NCBI GenBank assembly: GCA_023953905.1
Contig: JAMLJA010000005.1
Coordinates: 1 to 64,000 of the forward strand
Length of the DNA stretch: 64,000 bases
DNA from: Rhizobiaceae bacterium
Lineage (GTDB): Bacteria > Pseudomonadota > Alphaproteobacteria > Rhizobiales > Rhizobiaceae
Reading direction: 5' to 3'
Shown here: piece by piece, positions 43,711-51,598 of the stretch
Position numbering within the stretch: the first letter of the stretch is position 1
How the letters are laid out: every line of letters starts with the position of its first letter
The notes under the pieces: model-generated
What the model saw: the letters and a program-made list of their open reading frames with translations, nothing else
The model's database searches: none
Told to the model about the DNA's origin: nothing
Program-made: the position numbers and the translations under genes

Positions 43711-44382
43711 ATGAGCCCGATCCGCAAGGACGTGACCATCGGCGATTGCCGCCTGATCCTTGGCGATTGCCTCGACATTCTGCCGCTGCTCGGCAAGGTC
43801 GACGCCGTTGTGACGGACCCGCCTTATGGGATTGGATTTGCAGCCCAGCCCACGAAATGGCAGAGGCGAGCCGGAAGTGAGGCTCGTAACTGGGATGATG
43901 CGATAGTTGAGCGTCTGCCAGACCTATTGAGCCGGGGCAGAATACAGGCAGTTTGGGGCGGAAACTATTACGCACTTCCTCCGTCGCGCGGGTGGATGAG
44001 CTGGTACAAACCAGACGCGCCACCAAGCATGGCAAGTATAGAACTCTGTTGGACCAATCTGGACCGAAACGCCAGACAGATCAGCCATTCTATAGGTGCT
44101 ACGAATGCGGAGCGGGTCGGCCATCCAACCCAGAAGCCTGTAGCCGTCATGCGCTGGCAGCTTGACCAACTGCCTGACGCGCGCACCATACTCGATCCCT
44201 TCATGGGCTCCGGCACGACGGGCGTCGCCTGCGTCAAGCTCGGTCGGAAATTCATCGGCATAGAGATCGACGAGGGCTATTTCGACATCGCCTGCAAGCG
44301 GGTGGCCGATGCCGTGGCGCGGCCCGATCTGTTTATCGAGGCGGCCAAGATGCCGGCGCCGAAGCAGGAGCCGCTGCTGTGA
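43711..44382 (+). CDS. Beta-class DNA methyltransferase (CcrM-like fold)
   Basis: Encodes 223 residues. DPPYGIGF with its catalytic motif lies near residue 33 and the SAM motif DPFMGSGTTGVACVKLGRKFIGIE near residue 170, the beta-class order found in CcrM and many phage enzymes. It is much shorter than CcrM and lacks an extended recognition domain. ATG 43711 is in frame after GGGGGCG; the operator repeat upstream may affect its expression. Stop overlaps the next GTG start. Confidence 0.87.
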   Translation: MSPIRKDVTIGDCRLILGDCLDILPLLGKVDAVVTDPPYGIGFAAQPTKWQRRAGSEARNWDDAIVERLPDLLSRGRIQAVWGGNYYALPPSRGWMSWYKPDAPPSMASIELCWTNLDRNARQISHSIGATNAERVGHPTQKPVAVMRWQLDQLPDARTILDPFMGSGTTGVACVKLGRKFIGIEIDEGYFDIACKRVADAVARPDLFIEAAKMPAPKQEPLL

Positions 44383-44972
44383 CCCGCCCGACTGCCACAT
44401 CTTCCAGCGGAGCCATCGCCATGCCCGAAATCGCCCGGCCGAACATCATCCCCGCGCGCGCGGGCGACTGGATACAGACCTTTACCGGACGCCGTTTCTG
44501 GCCGCTCGATCCGCGCCCGGAAGACATATGCGTCGAGGACATCGCGCACGCGCTGTCGCTCCAGTGCCGCTATGGTGGCCACTGTCTCAGCTTTTACTCG
44601 GTCGCGGAACACTCGGTGCTGCTGGCAAACCATGTTGCCGCGCCGTTCAAGCGCTGGGCGCTGATGCATGACGCCAGCGAAGCCTATCTGGTCGACGTGC
44701 CGCGCCCGATCAAGCGTGATCTCGCCAACTATCGCGAGATCGAGGCGCGGGTGATGGCGGCCGTGTGCGAGCGTTTCGGCCTGCCTCGCGACATGCCGGC
44801 CGAAGTGCACGAGGCGGACAATCGGATTATCGGCGACGAGCGCCGCAACCTCGCAAGCTGCGAGGCGGAATGGACGAATCCGCCGGAGCCGCTGGGCATC
44901 GCGCTCAAACTGATGTCTCCGCTGATCGCCGAGAACGCCTTCATCGTCGCCTATGACAGGCTGTTCTCATGA
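44379..44972 (+). CDS. HD-domain phosphohydrolase (YfbR-like)
   Basis: Encodes 197 residues from GTG 44379 overlapping the previous stop. HD motifs are present: FYSVAEHSVLLANHV, MHDASEAYLVDVPRPIK, and EADNRIIGDERRNL. YfbR-type enzymes are deoxynucleoside 5'-monophosphatases, so it may adjust nucleotide pools in infection. Confidence 0.82.
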   Translation: MTRPTATSSSGAIAMPEIARPNIIPARAGDWIQTFTGRRFWPLDPRPEDICVEDIAHALSLQCRYGGHCLSFYSVAEHSVLLANHVAAPFKRWALMHDASEAYLVDVPRPIKRDLANYREIEARVMAAVCERFGLPRDMPAEVHEADNRIIGDERRNLASCEAEWTNPPEPLGIALKLMSPLIAENAFIVAYDRLFS

Positions 44973-45268
44973 GCGACCCGCACGACATGCTGCCGATCAT
45001 CCGGCAGATGCACGAAGCTGATGGAGACGGGGAGCGGGCAAGGATTCTGCTTTCGGTGCCTGACAAGACGCTCCTGAAATATCGGGGCGCTTTCGTGCAG
45101 GCCTGCCGTCGCGCGCAGTTCGAGCTTGGCGAGACCTATGTGCTGTTGCGCGACAACGCGATGGGGATGGTGCGCGACCATCATGGCAATCTGCCGAAGG
45201 ACAGGGCGCTGGCCTTGCGCGAGGTCCGCACCGCCATGATCGCGCTGTCGGAAGGGCAGGGCGAATGA
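44969..45268 (+). CDS. Hypothetical phage protein
   Basis: Encodes 99 residues (MSDPHDMLPIIRQMHEADGD start), predicted helical. ATGA overlaps on both sides. No family recognised. Confidence 0.65.
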   Translation: MSDPHDMLPIIRQMHEADGDGERARILLSVPDKTLLKYRGAFVQACRRAQFELGETYVLLRDNAMGMVRDHHGNLPKDRALALREVRTAMIALSEGQGE

Positions 45269-45723
45269 CCGCGCTGCCCGTTCACGCGCCGGCGGCGCGC
45301 TCGCCAATCGAGACGCCATATGCGCGCAAGGTGCTGGGGCGGCGCGAGGCGCGGCGGCTGGCCGATCTGGTGGCCGATGCCGAGCGGCGCGCGCGGGCCG
45401 TTTTCGACGCCGCAAACCGGGAAGCGGAGGATATTTTTGCCGAAGCCCGCGCTGAGGCCAATGCGATCCTGGCCTTGCTGCCGAACATGGAGGAACTGGC
45501 GCAGACGCCCGCAAAACGCGGGCGCACGGCGCTCTCCGTCATTCGCGAGGTGGCCGACCGGCACGGGCTGGCACTGGCTGTCGTGGCGGGCCGCCAGACT
45601 CATGAGCGGGCGCGCGCCTGTCCGAAGCTGGAGCCATGGGAGATCGGAAAGCTGTTTGCCGGGCGCTCGGGGGCGTGGGTGGTCGGGATTTTGCGCGAGG
45701 CGAGGGGCCATGACGGAGGCTGA
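45265..45723 (+). CDS. DnaA-domain-IV-like helix-turn-helix protein
   Basis: Encodes 152 residues. An N-terminal coiled coil (residues 20-75, RREARRLADLVADAERRARAVF) is followed by a C-terminal part (VIREVADRHGLALAVVAGR, then WEIGKLFAGRSGAWVVGIL) that resembles the DNA-binding domain IV of DnaA, where IGxxFGGRDHTTVLHA is the signature. Here the central residues read GRSGAW, so DnaA-box specificity cannot be assumed. Role in phage replication is possible. Confidence 0.6.
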   Translation: MTALPVHAPAARSPIETPYARKVLGRREARRLADLVADAERRARAVFDAANREAEDIFAEARAEANAILALLPNMEELAQTPAKRGRTALSVIREVADRHGLALAVVAGRQTHERARACPKLEPWEIGKLFAGRSGAWVVGILREARGHDGG

Positions 45724-46276
45724 GATCATCGCGATGGCGCGCCGCGACCTTTTCGGCGTTGCGCCGGGAATCTGGACCCTGGCTGCGGATGCCGAGGGTG
45801 AGTTTGTCGAGGCGCGCGGGGAGATGGGCGAGCTGCTTCCAGTGGCGCGCATTCACCCCGGCGCGAGCGCTGCCGAACGCGCGATGATGGTCAATGCGCC
45901 GCTTTATGTGCGCACGCTGCTTGGCCTCTATGACCGCGCGGTAAAGACGGTGCGCGAGCTGCGCGGGGGACAAATGCGCGGCAACCCCGACGCCGGGGCC
46001 GGCGATGTGAAGGCCGCCCATGATCTGAAAGACAGGCATGGCCTGCGCGGAAAGGACTATGCGGCCGAGGCGGCCATGAAATGCGCGGAGCCCGCATTCC
46101 GGCGCTTCCTCGCCGAACGGCACGGGCTGGAGCCGCCACTGACGGAGGATCGCGTGGCGCAAAAGGTGCGCTCGCTCTGCGGCGTCACAAGCCGCGCCGA
46201 ACTCAACAATGGCGCGGCGGCGGCGGAACGCTGGAAGAGCCTGCGGGCGGATTTTGACGCATGGAGGCGAGGGTGA
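45710..46276 (+). CDS. Hypothetical phage protein
   Basis: Encodes 188 residues from ATG 45710 (MTEAEIIAMARRDLFGVAPG start). Helical C terminus rich in Ala and Arg. It overlaps the previous gene by 14 nt and its TGA overlaps the next GTG start. No family recognised. Confidence 0.65.
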   Translation: MTEAEIIAMARRDLFGVAPGIWTLAADAEGEFVEARGEMGELLPVARIHPGASAAERAMMVNAPLYVRTLLGLYDRAVKTVRELRGGQMRGNPDAGAGDVKAAHDLKDRHGLRGKDYAAEAAMKCAEPAFRRFLAERHGLEPPLTEDRVAQKVRSLCGVTSRAELNNGAAAAERWKSLRADFDAWRRG

Positions 46277-46815
46277 CTTGCATTGTGGGGCTCGTCGAGA
46301 AGGGCGCGGTTTACATTGCCGGCGACAGCGCGGGCGTCGTGGGGCTTACGCTGACGGTACGTGCCGACCAAAAGGTGTTCACGAATGGTGAGTTCGTGAT
46401 GGGCTTCACCACGTCGTTTCGCATGGGGCAGCTTCTGCGCCACGCATTCACACCGCCAAAGCGTCATCCGGATGTCAGCGTCGAAAAGTTCATGGTGACG
46501 GACTTCATCAACGCTGTGCGCGAGTGCCTTCAGAGCGGCGGTTATGCGGAGAAACACAACGGGGCGGAACGTGGCGGCGTGTTTCTCGTCGGCTATTCCG
46601 GCCGGTTGTTCATTGTCGATAGCGACTATCAGGTCGGAGAGGCTGCCGACGGATTCGACGCGGTCGGCTGCGGCGCGGACATCGCGCGCGGCTCGCTGTA
46701 CTCTTCGAGCGGTGATCCACTTAAGCGCCTTGGCGTGGCGCTGGATGCTGCCGAGCGCTTCAGCGCGGGCGTTCGCCGCCCGTTTCACTACACGACATTG
46801 GCGGCGCGGCCATGA
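46273..46815 (+). CDS. Proteasome-like Ntn hydrolase of phage type
   Basis: Encodes 180 residues. The start MTCIVGLVEKGAVYIAGDSAG matches 20S beta-subunit/HslV-like folds, with Thr as residue 2. GTG 46273 was chosen over ATG 46261 because GGAGG lies 6 nt before it, it overlaps the previous stop as GTGA, and Met removal would expose the catalytic Thr1. The DxxSAG segment near residue 18 supplies the conserved Asp. Substrate unknown. Confidence 0.72.
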   Translation: MTCIVGLVEKGAVYIAGDSAGVVGLTLTVRADQKVFTNGEFVMGFTTSFRMGQLLRHAFTPPKRHPDVSVEKFMVTDFINAVRECLQSGGYAEKHNGAERGGVFLVGYSGRLFIVDSDYQVGEAADGFDAVGCGADIARGSLYSSSGDPLKRLGVALDAAERFSAGVRRPFHYTTLAARP

Positions 46816-48041
46816 GCGCATTTCTGCTCGGCATAGGCTTTCGCGCCGATATGGGCACATGCGTGCGCAAGCTGGTGCTCTTAAAGCTGATCGACGCCTG
46901 CGAGGATGACGGCAGCCGCATCTTCCCGGCCATCGCCACGGTGGCCCGCGCCGCGCAATGCTCGACACGGCAGGTCCAGCGCGAGCTGAAGGCCTTTCTG
47001 GAGGCCGGGCTGATCCGCCTTGTGCGCGAGGGCGGCAAGGGGCGGCGCTCGACCAACGAATATGCGCTCGATCTCGATCTGCTCCAGCGGTTGGGCAAGG
47101 AAGGCTGGAGCGCCGTGTGCGGAGGCTCCGCAGCCAAGGGTGACACGGATAAGGGTGACACGGTGTCACCCTTAGAAGACGAGGTTAAGGGTGACACCGA
47201 CGACACCGATAGGGTGACACCGGAGACGCCTAAGGGTGACAAGCTGAGTCACCCAACCCCTCCAGACTCCTCCATAGACCCCTCCAGAGAGAGAGCGCGC
47301 GAGAGAGCGGACGGGAACGGGGAAGATCGAAAGAAGATCAAGGCGGACGGCTGGGCCCTGCTGAAGAACTGGCCGCAATTCGACGGAATGCCGAAAGATC
47401 CGGCCCTTGCGATCTGGATGGGCCTGCCCGCCGATGAACGGGCCACGGCGCGGCGTCGCTTCCTGCCCTGGCTGGAACTGCTCCGAAAGCAGGGCAAGAG
47501 CCGGGTGCCGGCGCCCTCGACCTATCTGCGGGAAAAGCTCTGGCAGGCGGTGGCGGACCCGGCTGACGCGCCGCCGGCGCCGCTCGTCGCTGCACCCTTC
47601 GGCAAGGTCTGGACGGCGCGCTGGATCGGGCTGTGCCTCGCAGGGCCGGGGCCTTTGCCGGAGCCGAGGGGGTTTGTGGCGCAGCTGATCGCGCAGGGCG
47701 GTGAACTGGGCGAACGGGAAAAGCTGGCGCACCGGATGCGCTACGGCTTTCCGGCGGTCAACCGGATGGCTGAGGCCGTCACCAGCCGGCGGGCGGGCTG
47801 CACCATCGGGCCTGACGAGGCATGGCTGGAAGCGGCAAGTGCGGCCTTTGAGCGGGTGCATGCCCGCAGCGACATCGCGGCGGCATGGGAGGCCGAGTTC
47901 GCCCGCCGCGGCTGGCCATGGCTGCCCGATCCCGGCGGCCATGAATGGTTCTATTTCCCGGCAGGCGGGCCGGACGGACTGGGTGAATTCGAGAAGGCGA
48001 TGCGAGGCGGTGATGATGGCGACGGACAAGCAGCAGCTTAG
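46812..48041 (+). CDS. Phage replication initiator (O-like), helix-turn-helix
   Basis: Encodes 409 residues. A winged-helix domain (residues 15-95; ARAAQCSTRQVQRELKAFLEAGLIRLV) is followed by a repeat-rich acidic linker (residues 105-165) whose DNA holds iteron-like repeats, then a helical C-terminal part. Initiators with origin repeats inside their own gene are well known in lambdoid phages. Its last 29 nt overlap the next gene. Confidence 0.7.
   Translation: MSAFLLGIGFRADMGTCVRKLVLLKLIDACEDDGSRIFPAIATVARAAQCSTRQVQRELKAFLEAGLIRLVREGGKGRRSTNEYALDLDLLQRLGKEGWSAVCGGSAAKGDTDKGDTVSPLEDEVKGDTDDTDRVTPETPKGDKLSHPTPPDSSIDPSRERARERADGNGEDRKKIKADGWALLKNWPQFDGMPKDPALAIWMGLPADERATARRRFLPWLELLRKQGKSRVPAPSTYLREKLWQAVADPADAPPAPLVAAPFGKVWTARWIGLCLAGPGPLPEPRGFVAQLIAQGGELGEREKLAHRMRYGFPAVNRMAEAVTSRRAGCTIGPDEAWLEAASAAFERVHARSDIAAAWEAEFARRGWPWLPDPGGHEWFYFPAGGPDGLGEFEKAMRGGDDGDGQAAA
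47136..47242. repeat. Iteron-like repeats, candidate phage origin
   Basis: Six copies of AAGGGTGACAC occur: 47136-47146, 47151-47161, 47163-47173 (inverted, forming a near-perfect 23-bp palindrome with its neighbour), 47187-47197, 47210-47220 (first base differs) and 47232-47242 (last base differs). They are followed by a purine-rich low-complexity tract at 47286-47320. Confidence 0.7.
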
Positions 48042-48639
48042 TGGGGCGGTGCGGGTGCAGCCTTCGAGGAATGGCCTGGCGATGCTTGGCGGTGCGGGAC
48101 TCGCTCTGCCGGAAAAGCGCTGGGCCATCGTCAGGGTAGCCAACAGGCGAGATAATGATGTGGATAACCAGCTCTCCCGGCTGTTAATTGATCATTGGAT
48201 GCCGCTGCGAAAGGCTGATTCGAACGTGGGTGGCAGGCGCACCGGTTCGCCTGGCTGTCCTGTCTGGACGCTCGCATGGGAGGGCTATCTGTGTGTCAAA
48301 ATGGAAGATTCGGCAGAGGCGTGGCACGAGCTAATGGCGGTGAAGCACGTCAGGACGGTGCTTGGCTTCAATGGACGCCCGTTCTTCATGAGCGACGATA
48401 AGCTGTTGAGTCTTAAGGCGGAAGTGGCGACGCTCAAGCCGTCGAGCGGGAAGCCTGAGACCTTGTTCATAGAAGGCGAAGAGATCGTCGTTGTGGATGG
48501 GTCCTTCGCTTCATTTCCGGGCAAGATAGAGAAGCTTGGGACAGGTGCGAAAGAAGGGCGCGCACGCGTCGAGGTGTTGATATTCGGTCGGGCCGTTCCT
48601 GTAGAGCTTGACCTTGCGCAATTGGCAAAACGCGTATAG
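48013..48639 (+). CDS. NusG/RfaH-like transcription antitermination protein
   Basis: Encodes 208 residues (ATG 48013 or 48016). The N-terminal half resembles the NusG fold (RWAIVRVANRRDNDVDNQLSRLLIDHWMPLRK) and the C-terminal half holds a KOW-type segment (GEEIVVVDGSFASFPGKIEKLG then RARVEVLIFGRAVPVELDLAQL). It ends the early operon, just before the late genes, so control of late transcription by antitermination is likely. Confidence 0.75.
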   Translation: MMATDKQQLSGAVRVQPSRNGLAMLGGAGLALPEKRWAIVRVANRRDNDVDNQLSRLLIDHWMPLRKADSNVGGRRTGSPGCPVWTLAWEGYLCVKMEDSAEAWHELMAVKHVRTVLGFNGRPFFMSDDKLLSLKAEVATLKPSSGKPETLFIEGEEIVVVDGSFASFPGKIEKLGTGAKEGRARVEVLIFGRAVPVELDLAQLAKRV

Positions 48640-48767
48640 CCGAGTCGGTCTTAGAAATGCCCGACAGATTCGCGGTCCAGGTGACTGGCGACAACGGGGG
48701 TACAACACCGGCAAGGCGTCATGCCAGATGCGCGGTGTTGGTGAAGATTCCAGCAACATTCAATCAT
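48640..48767. other. Early/late junction, probable late control region
   Basis: A 128-bp non-coding stretch between the NusG-like gene and the tRNA. It is the only larger gap before the structural genes and may carry a late promoter or antitermination site; no specific motif was identified. Confidence 0.35.
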
Positions 48768-48841
<74 letters not shown>

Positions 48842-48861
48842 CCAATCATCGGCATGTCGAC

Positions 48862-49206
48862 ATGGGCAAGATCAAGGTCGTCGGCACGCGCATAGCCCTG
48901 ACGGATACGCGGCGCGTCAGGCTGCCTCCGAAGCAGGCCGATCCCGAACTTTTAACTAGCGAGCACAGGCAATGGCGCAAGGCCGTCTGTTCGCGTGCGG
49001 GATGGCGCTGCGAATGGGTCGAAGGTGGCAGGCGTTGCCCGGTCAAGGCTCCGGCGCGGATGTTCGCCGACCACATTGTCGAGCGCAGGGACGGCGGTGA
49101 TCCGCTCGATCCATTGAATGGGCAGTGCCTGTGCGGCTCGCATCACACGCGCAAGACCGCAGCGGCACGCGCGCGCCGCCTTGGCGAGAACTACTCCGTC
49201 CGCTGA
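48862..49206 (+). CDS. HNH endonuclease near terminase
   Basis: Encodes 114 residues. Motifs seen are CEWVEGGRRCPVK, ADHIVERRDGGDPLDPLNGQCLCGSHH and KTAAARA. An HNH nuclease directly before the terminase small subunit is common in cos-packaging HK97-type phages, where it helps terminase cut DNA. Confidence 0.87.
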   Translation: MGKIKVVGTRIALTDTRRVRLPPKQADPELLTSEHRQWRKAVCSRAGWRCEWVEGGRRCPVKAPARMFADHIVERRDGGDPLDPLNGQCLCGSHHTRKTAAARARRLGENYSVR

Positions 49207-49282
49207 GGCAGGGGGGGAGGGTCAAGGTTGCCGACCGGCAGGGCCCCCAACCGCATGGGTCAAACTGGCAGATTTATTTTTC

Positions 49283-49792
49283 ATGGCAGACGATTTTGAC
49301 CTCTTCGGCAATCCGTATGTGACGCCGTCCGAAAAGCGCGGACGGCCCGAGCACGTGCCGACTGAAGAAAGCATCATAAATATCATGGTGTTGCTGGCAT
49401 CCGGCATGACGAACCGGGAAGTGGCTGCGACGGTCGGCATCTCCGTTCCGACTTTGCGCAAACATTATTTGCACCTGACGAAGAAGCGGGACGTGCTTCT
49501 CAACCGGCTGCGTAGTAAGTTGCGGACGGCTCAGATCAAGCAGGGGCTTGCGGGAAACGCGGCTGCGCTGTCCGGCGCGCTCCGGATGCTCGACACCGTG
49601 ACGGCCGAAGCGGTCAATGCGGATCTCAAGAGCCGCGCCGCCAATCAGTCGGAACCCCGCAAGGGCTACGTGTCGAAGAAAGAGCAGCGCATGGAAAGCG
49701 CCCAGGCGATCGGCGGGAAATACGCCGTCCCCTCGGCACCACGTCTGGTTGCCGCCAACGGTCGATCCGTTGCGGGCGAGCCTGAGGCCTAG
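49283..49792 (+). CDS. Terminase small subunit
   Basis: Encodes 169 residues. The helix-turn-helix IINIMVLLASGMTNREVAATVGISVPTLRKHYL near residue 35 is the DNA-binding part of phage small terminases, followed by a coiled region for oligomerisation. ATG 49283 gives MADDFDLFGNPY; the open frame upstream is not terminase-like. It is 3 nt from the large subunit. Confidence 0.8.
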   Translation: MADDFDLFGNPYVTPSEKRGRPEHVPTEESIINIMVLLASGMTNREVAATVGISVPTLRKHYLHLTKKRDVLLNRLRSKLRTAQIKQGLAGNAAALSGALRMLDTVTAEAVNADLKSRAANQSEPRKGYVSKKEQRMESAQAIGGKYAVPSAPRLVAANGRSVAGEPEA

Positions 49793-49795
49793 ACC

Positions 49796-51583
49796 GTGCC
49801 GAAATTCTCGACGGCGTGCCTGGATTGGGAAGAGCGCATCGTCGAGCGGCGCAGCCTTGTTCCATTCGCGCCACTGTTTCCCGACGAAGCAGCCGCGGCG
49901 CTGGCGGTGTTCAAGTCGCTGCAGATCACAGACCTGGCGCAGATTTACGACCGGAAGCTCGATCAGTACCGGCACCCGACCTTCGGCGAAAGCTGCGAAC
50001 CCTACGTCTTCGACCTGGTCGCCGCGATCTTCGGCGCGTACGACGCCGACAGTGCCCGCCGCCTGATCGAAGAAGTCTTCCTGCTGATCAGCAAGAAGAA
50101 CATCAAGTCAACGCTCGCCGCCGGTATCATGCTGACGGCCCTGATCCGCAACTGGCGGCACAATCAGGAACTGATGATCCTGGCGCCGACGCAGGAAATT
50201 GCCGGGAATTCGTTCAACCCGGCGGCGGCCATGGTTGCAGCCGATCCCGAACTCGAAGCGCTGTTGCACGTCAACAGAAACACGAAGGAGATCACGCACC
50301 GGCTGACGAAGGCCGTGCTGAAGGTCGTGAGCGCCGATTCCAATACAGCGGCGGGCAAGAAGGCCGCATTCGTGCTGATCGAGGAACTCTGGCTCTTCGG
50401 AAAGAAGGCCAACGCGGCTTCGATGCTCCAGGAGGCAACGGGAGGCCTGATCTCACGTCCGGAGGGTTTCGTGATCTACATCACGACGCAGTCCGACGAG
50501 CCGCCGACCGGTGTTTTCAAGGAAAAGCTCGACTATTTCCGTGAGGTCCGCGACGGAAAGATCGACGATTCGCACTCTCTGCCCATCCTCTACGAGTTTC
50601 CCGAGCACATGCTCGCCAGCGAGGCATATCTCGACCCTGAAAACTGGTACGTGACTAATCCGAACATGGGGCGCTCGGTCAATGGCGAGTGGCTGGAACG
50701 TAAGCTTACGCGGGTGCGGGCAGGCGATGACGAGGAAGGCGACACTTTCCAGAGCTTTCTCGCAAAGCACCTGAATGTCGAGATCGGCATGCGGCTCCGC
50801 AAGAACAGGTGGAGCGGCGCGGCCTACTGGGACGACGCTGTCGATACAGCACTCGCAGCCCTCTCGCCTTTCGATGCGCTCGATGCGTTGCTGGAGCGAT
50901 GCGAGGCGATTGTGGTTGGTGCCGATGGCGGTGGCCTCGATGATCTCTTCGGCTTTTCCGTACTTGGTCGGGAGCCCGCTGAAATCGAGATCGATGTCAT
51001 GGTCAATGGCGTCCCGTCAAAGCGACGGATGAAGCGTTGGCTCGCATGGCATCATGCCTGGTGCCACAGGGACGTACTGACGAAGCGCAAGAAGATTGCC
51101 CCAAAGCTTCTGGACTTCGAGAAGTCGGGCGATCTGACGATCGTCGAGAAGGCTCTCGAAGACATCGCCTCGATCGTGGAGATCATCCGGCGGATCAAGG
51201 AAGACGGCAAGCTTGCCGCCGTTGCAGTCGATCCCGCCGGGCTTGGCGAGATCGTTGACGCGCTGGCGATGCCGGACGTCGACATTACTCAGGAGAACGG
51301 GCTCCTGAAAGGCGTCGCGCAGGGCTACGGGATGATGAACGCGATCAAGACCTGCGAAAGGCGGGTCTCGACCGGCATGCTCCTGCATCACGGTGGCCCG
51401 ATGATGTCCTGGTGCGTTTCAAACCTGAAGATCGAACCTACGGCAACGGCGATCAGAGCGACGAAGCAGACGGCCGGCGACGCCAAGATCGACCCGGTCA
51501 TGGCGCTTTTCGATGCCGCGACGATCATGTCGACCAATCCCGAACCCGCCCGCGTCGCAGACGTGGCCGCGATGATCGCCTGA
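49796..51583 (+). CDS. Terminase large subunit
   Basis: Encodes 595 residues from GTG 49796. It packages DNA with an N-terminal ATPase (Walker A-like segment SKKNIKSTLAAGIML near residue 100, Walker B region KAAFVLIEELWLFGK near 195, STTQ-like IYITTQSDEPPTG) and a C-terminal RNase-H-like nuclease (IVVGADGGGLDDLFG near residue 370, AVAVDPAGLGEIVDA near 475). The layout is that of HK97-type TerL. Confidence 0.93.
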   Translation: MPKFSTACLDWEERIVERRSLVPFAPLFPDEAAAALAVFKSLQITDLAQIYDRKLDQYRHPTFGESCEPYVFDLVAAIFGAYDADSARRLIEEVFLLISKKNIKSTLAAGIMLTALIRNWRHNQELMILAPTQEIAGNSFNPAAAMVAADPELEALLHVNRNTKEITHRLTKAVLKVVSADSNTAAGKKAAFVLIEELWLFGKKANAASMLQEATGGLISRPEGFVIYITTQSDEPPTGVFKEKLDYFREVRDGKIDDSHSLPILYEFPEHMLASEAYLDPENWYVTNPNMGRSVNGEWLERKLTRVRAGDDEEGDTFQSFLAKHLNVEIGMRLRKNRWSGAAYWDDAVDTALAALSPFDALDALLERCEAIVVGADGGGLDDLFGFSVLGREPAEIEIDVMVNGVPSKRRMKRWLAWHHAWCHRDVLTKRKKIAPKLLDFEKSGDLTIVEKALEDIASIVEIIRRIKEDGKLAAVAVDPAGLGEIVDALAMPDVDITQENGLLKGVAQGYGMMNAIKTCERRVSTGMLLHHGGPMMSWCVSNLKIEPTATAIRATKQTAGDAKIDPVMALFDAATIMSTNPEPARVADVAAMIA

Positions 51584-51598
51584 CACAGGAGAACTGTC

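Noticed and set aside
43352..44035. 227-codon version of brnT
   Set aside because: Codons before METPKTF lie antisense to the methyltransferase gene and across the inverted repeat; the 93-codon form has the family length.
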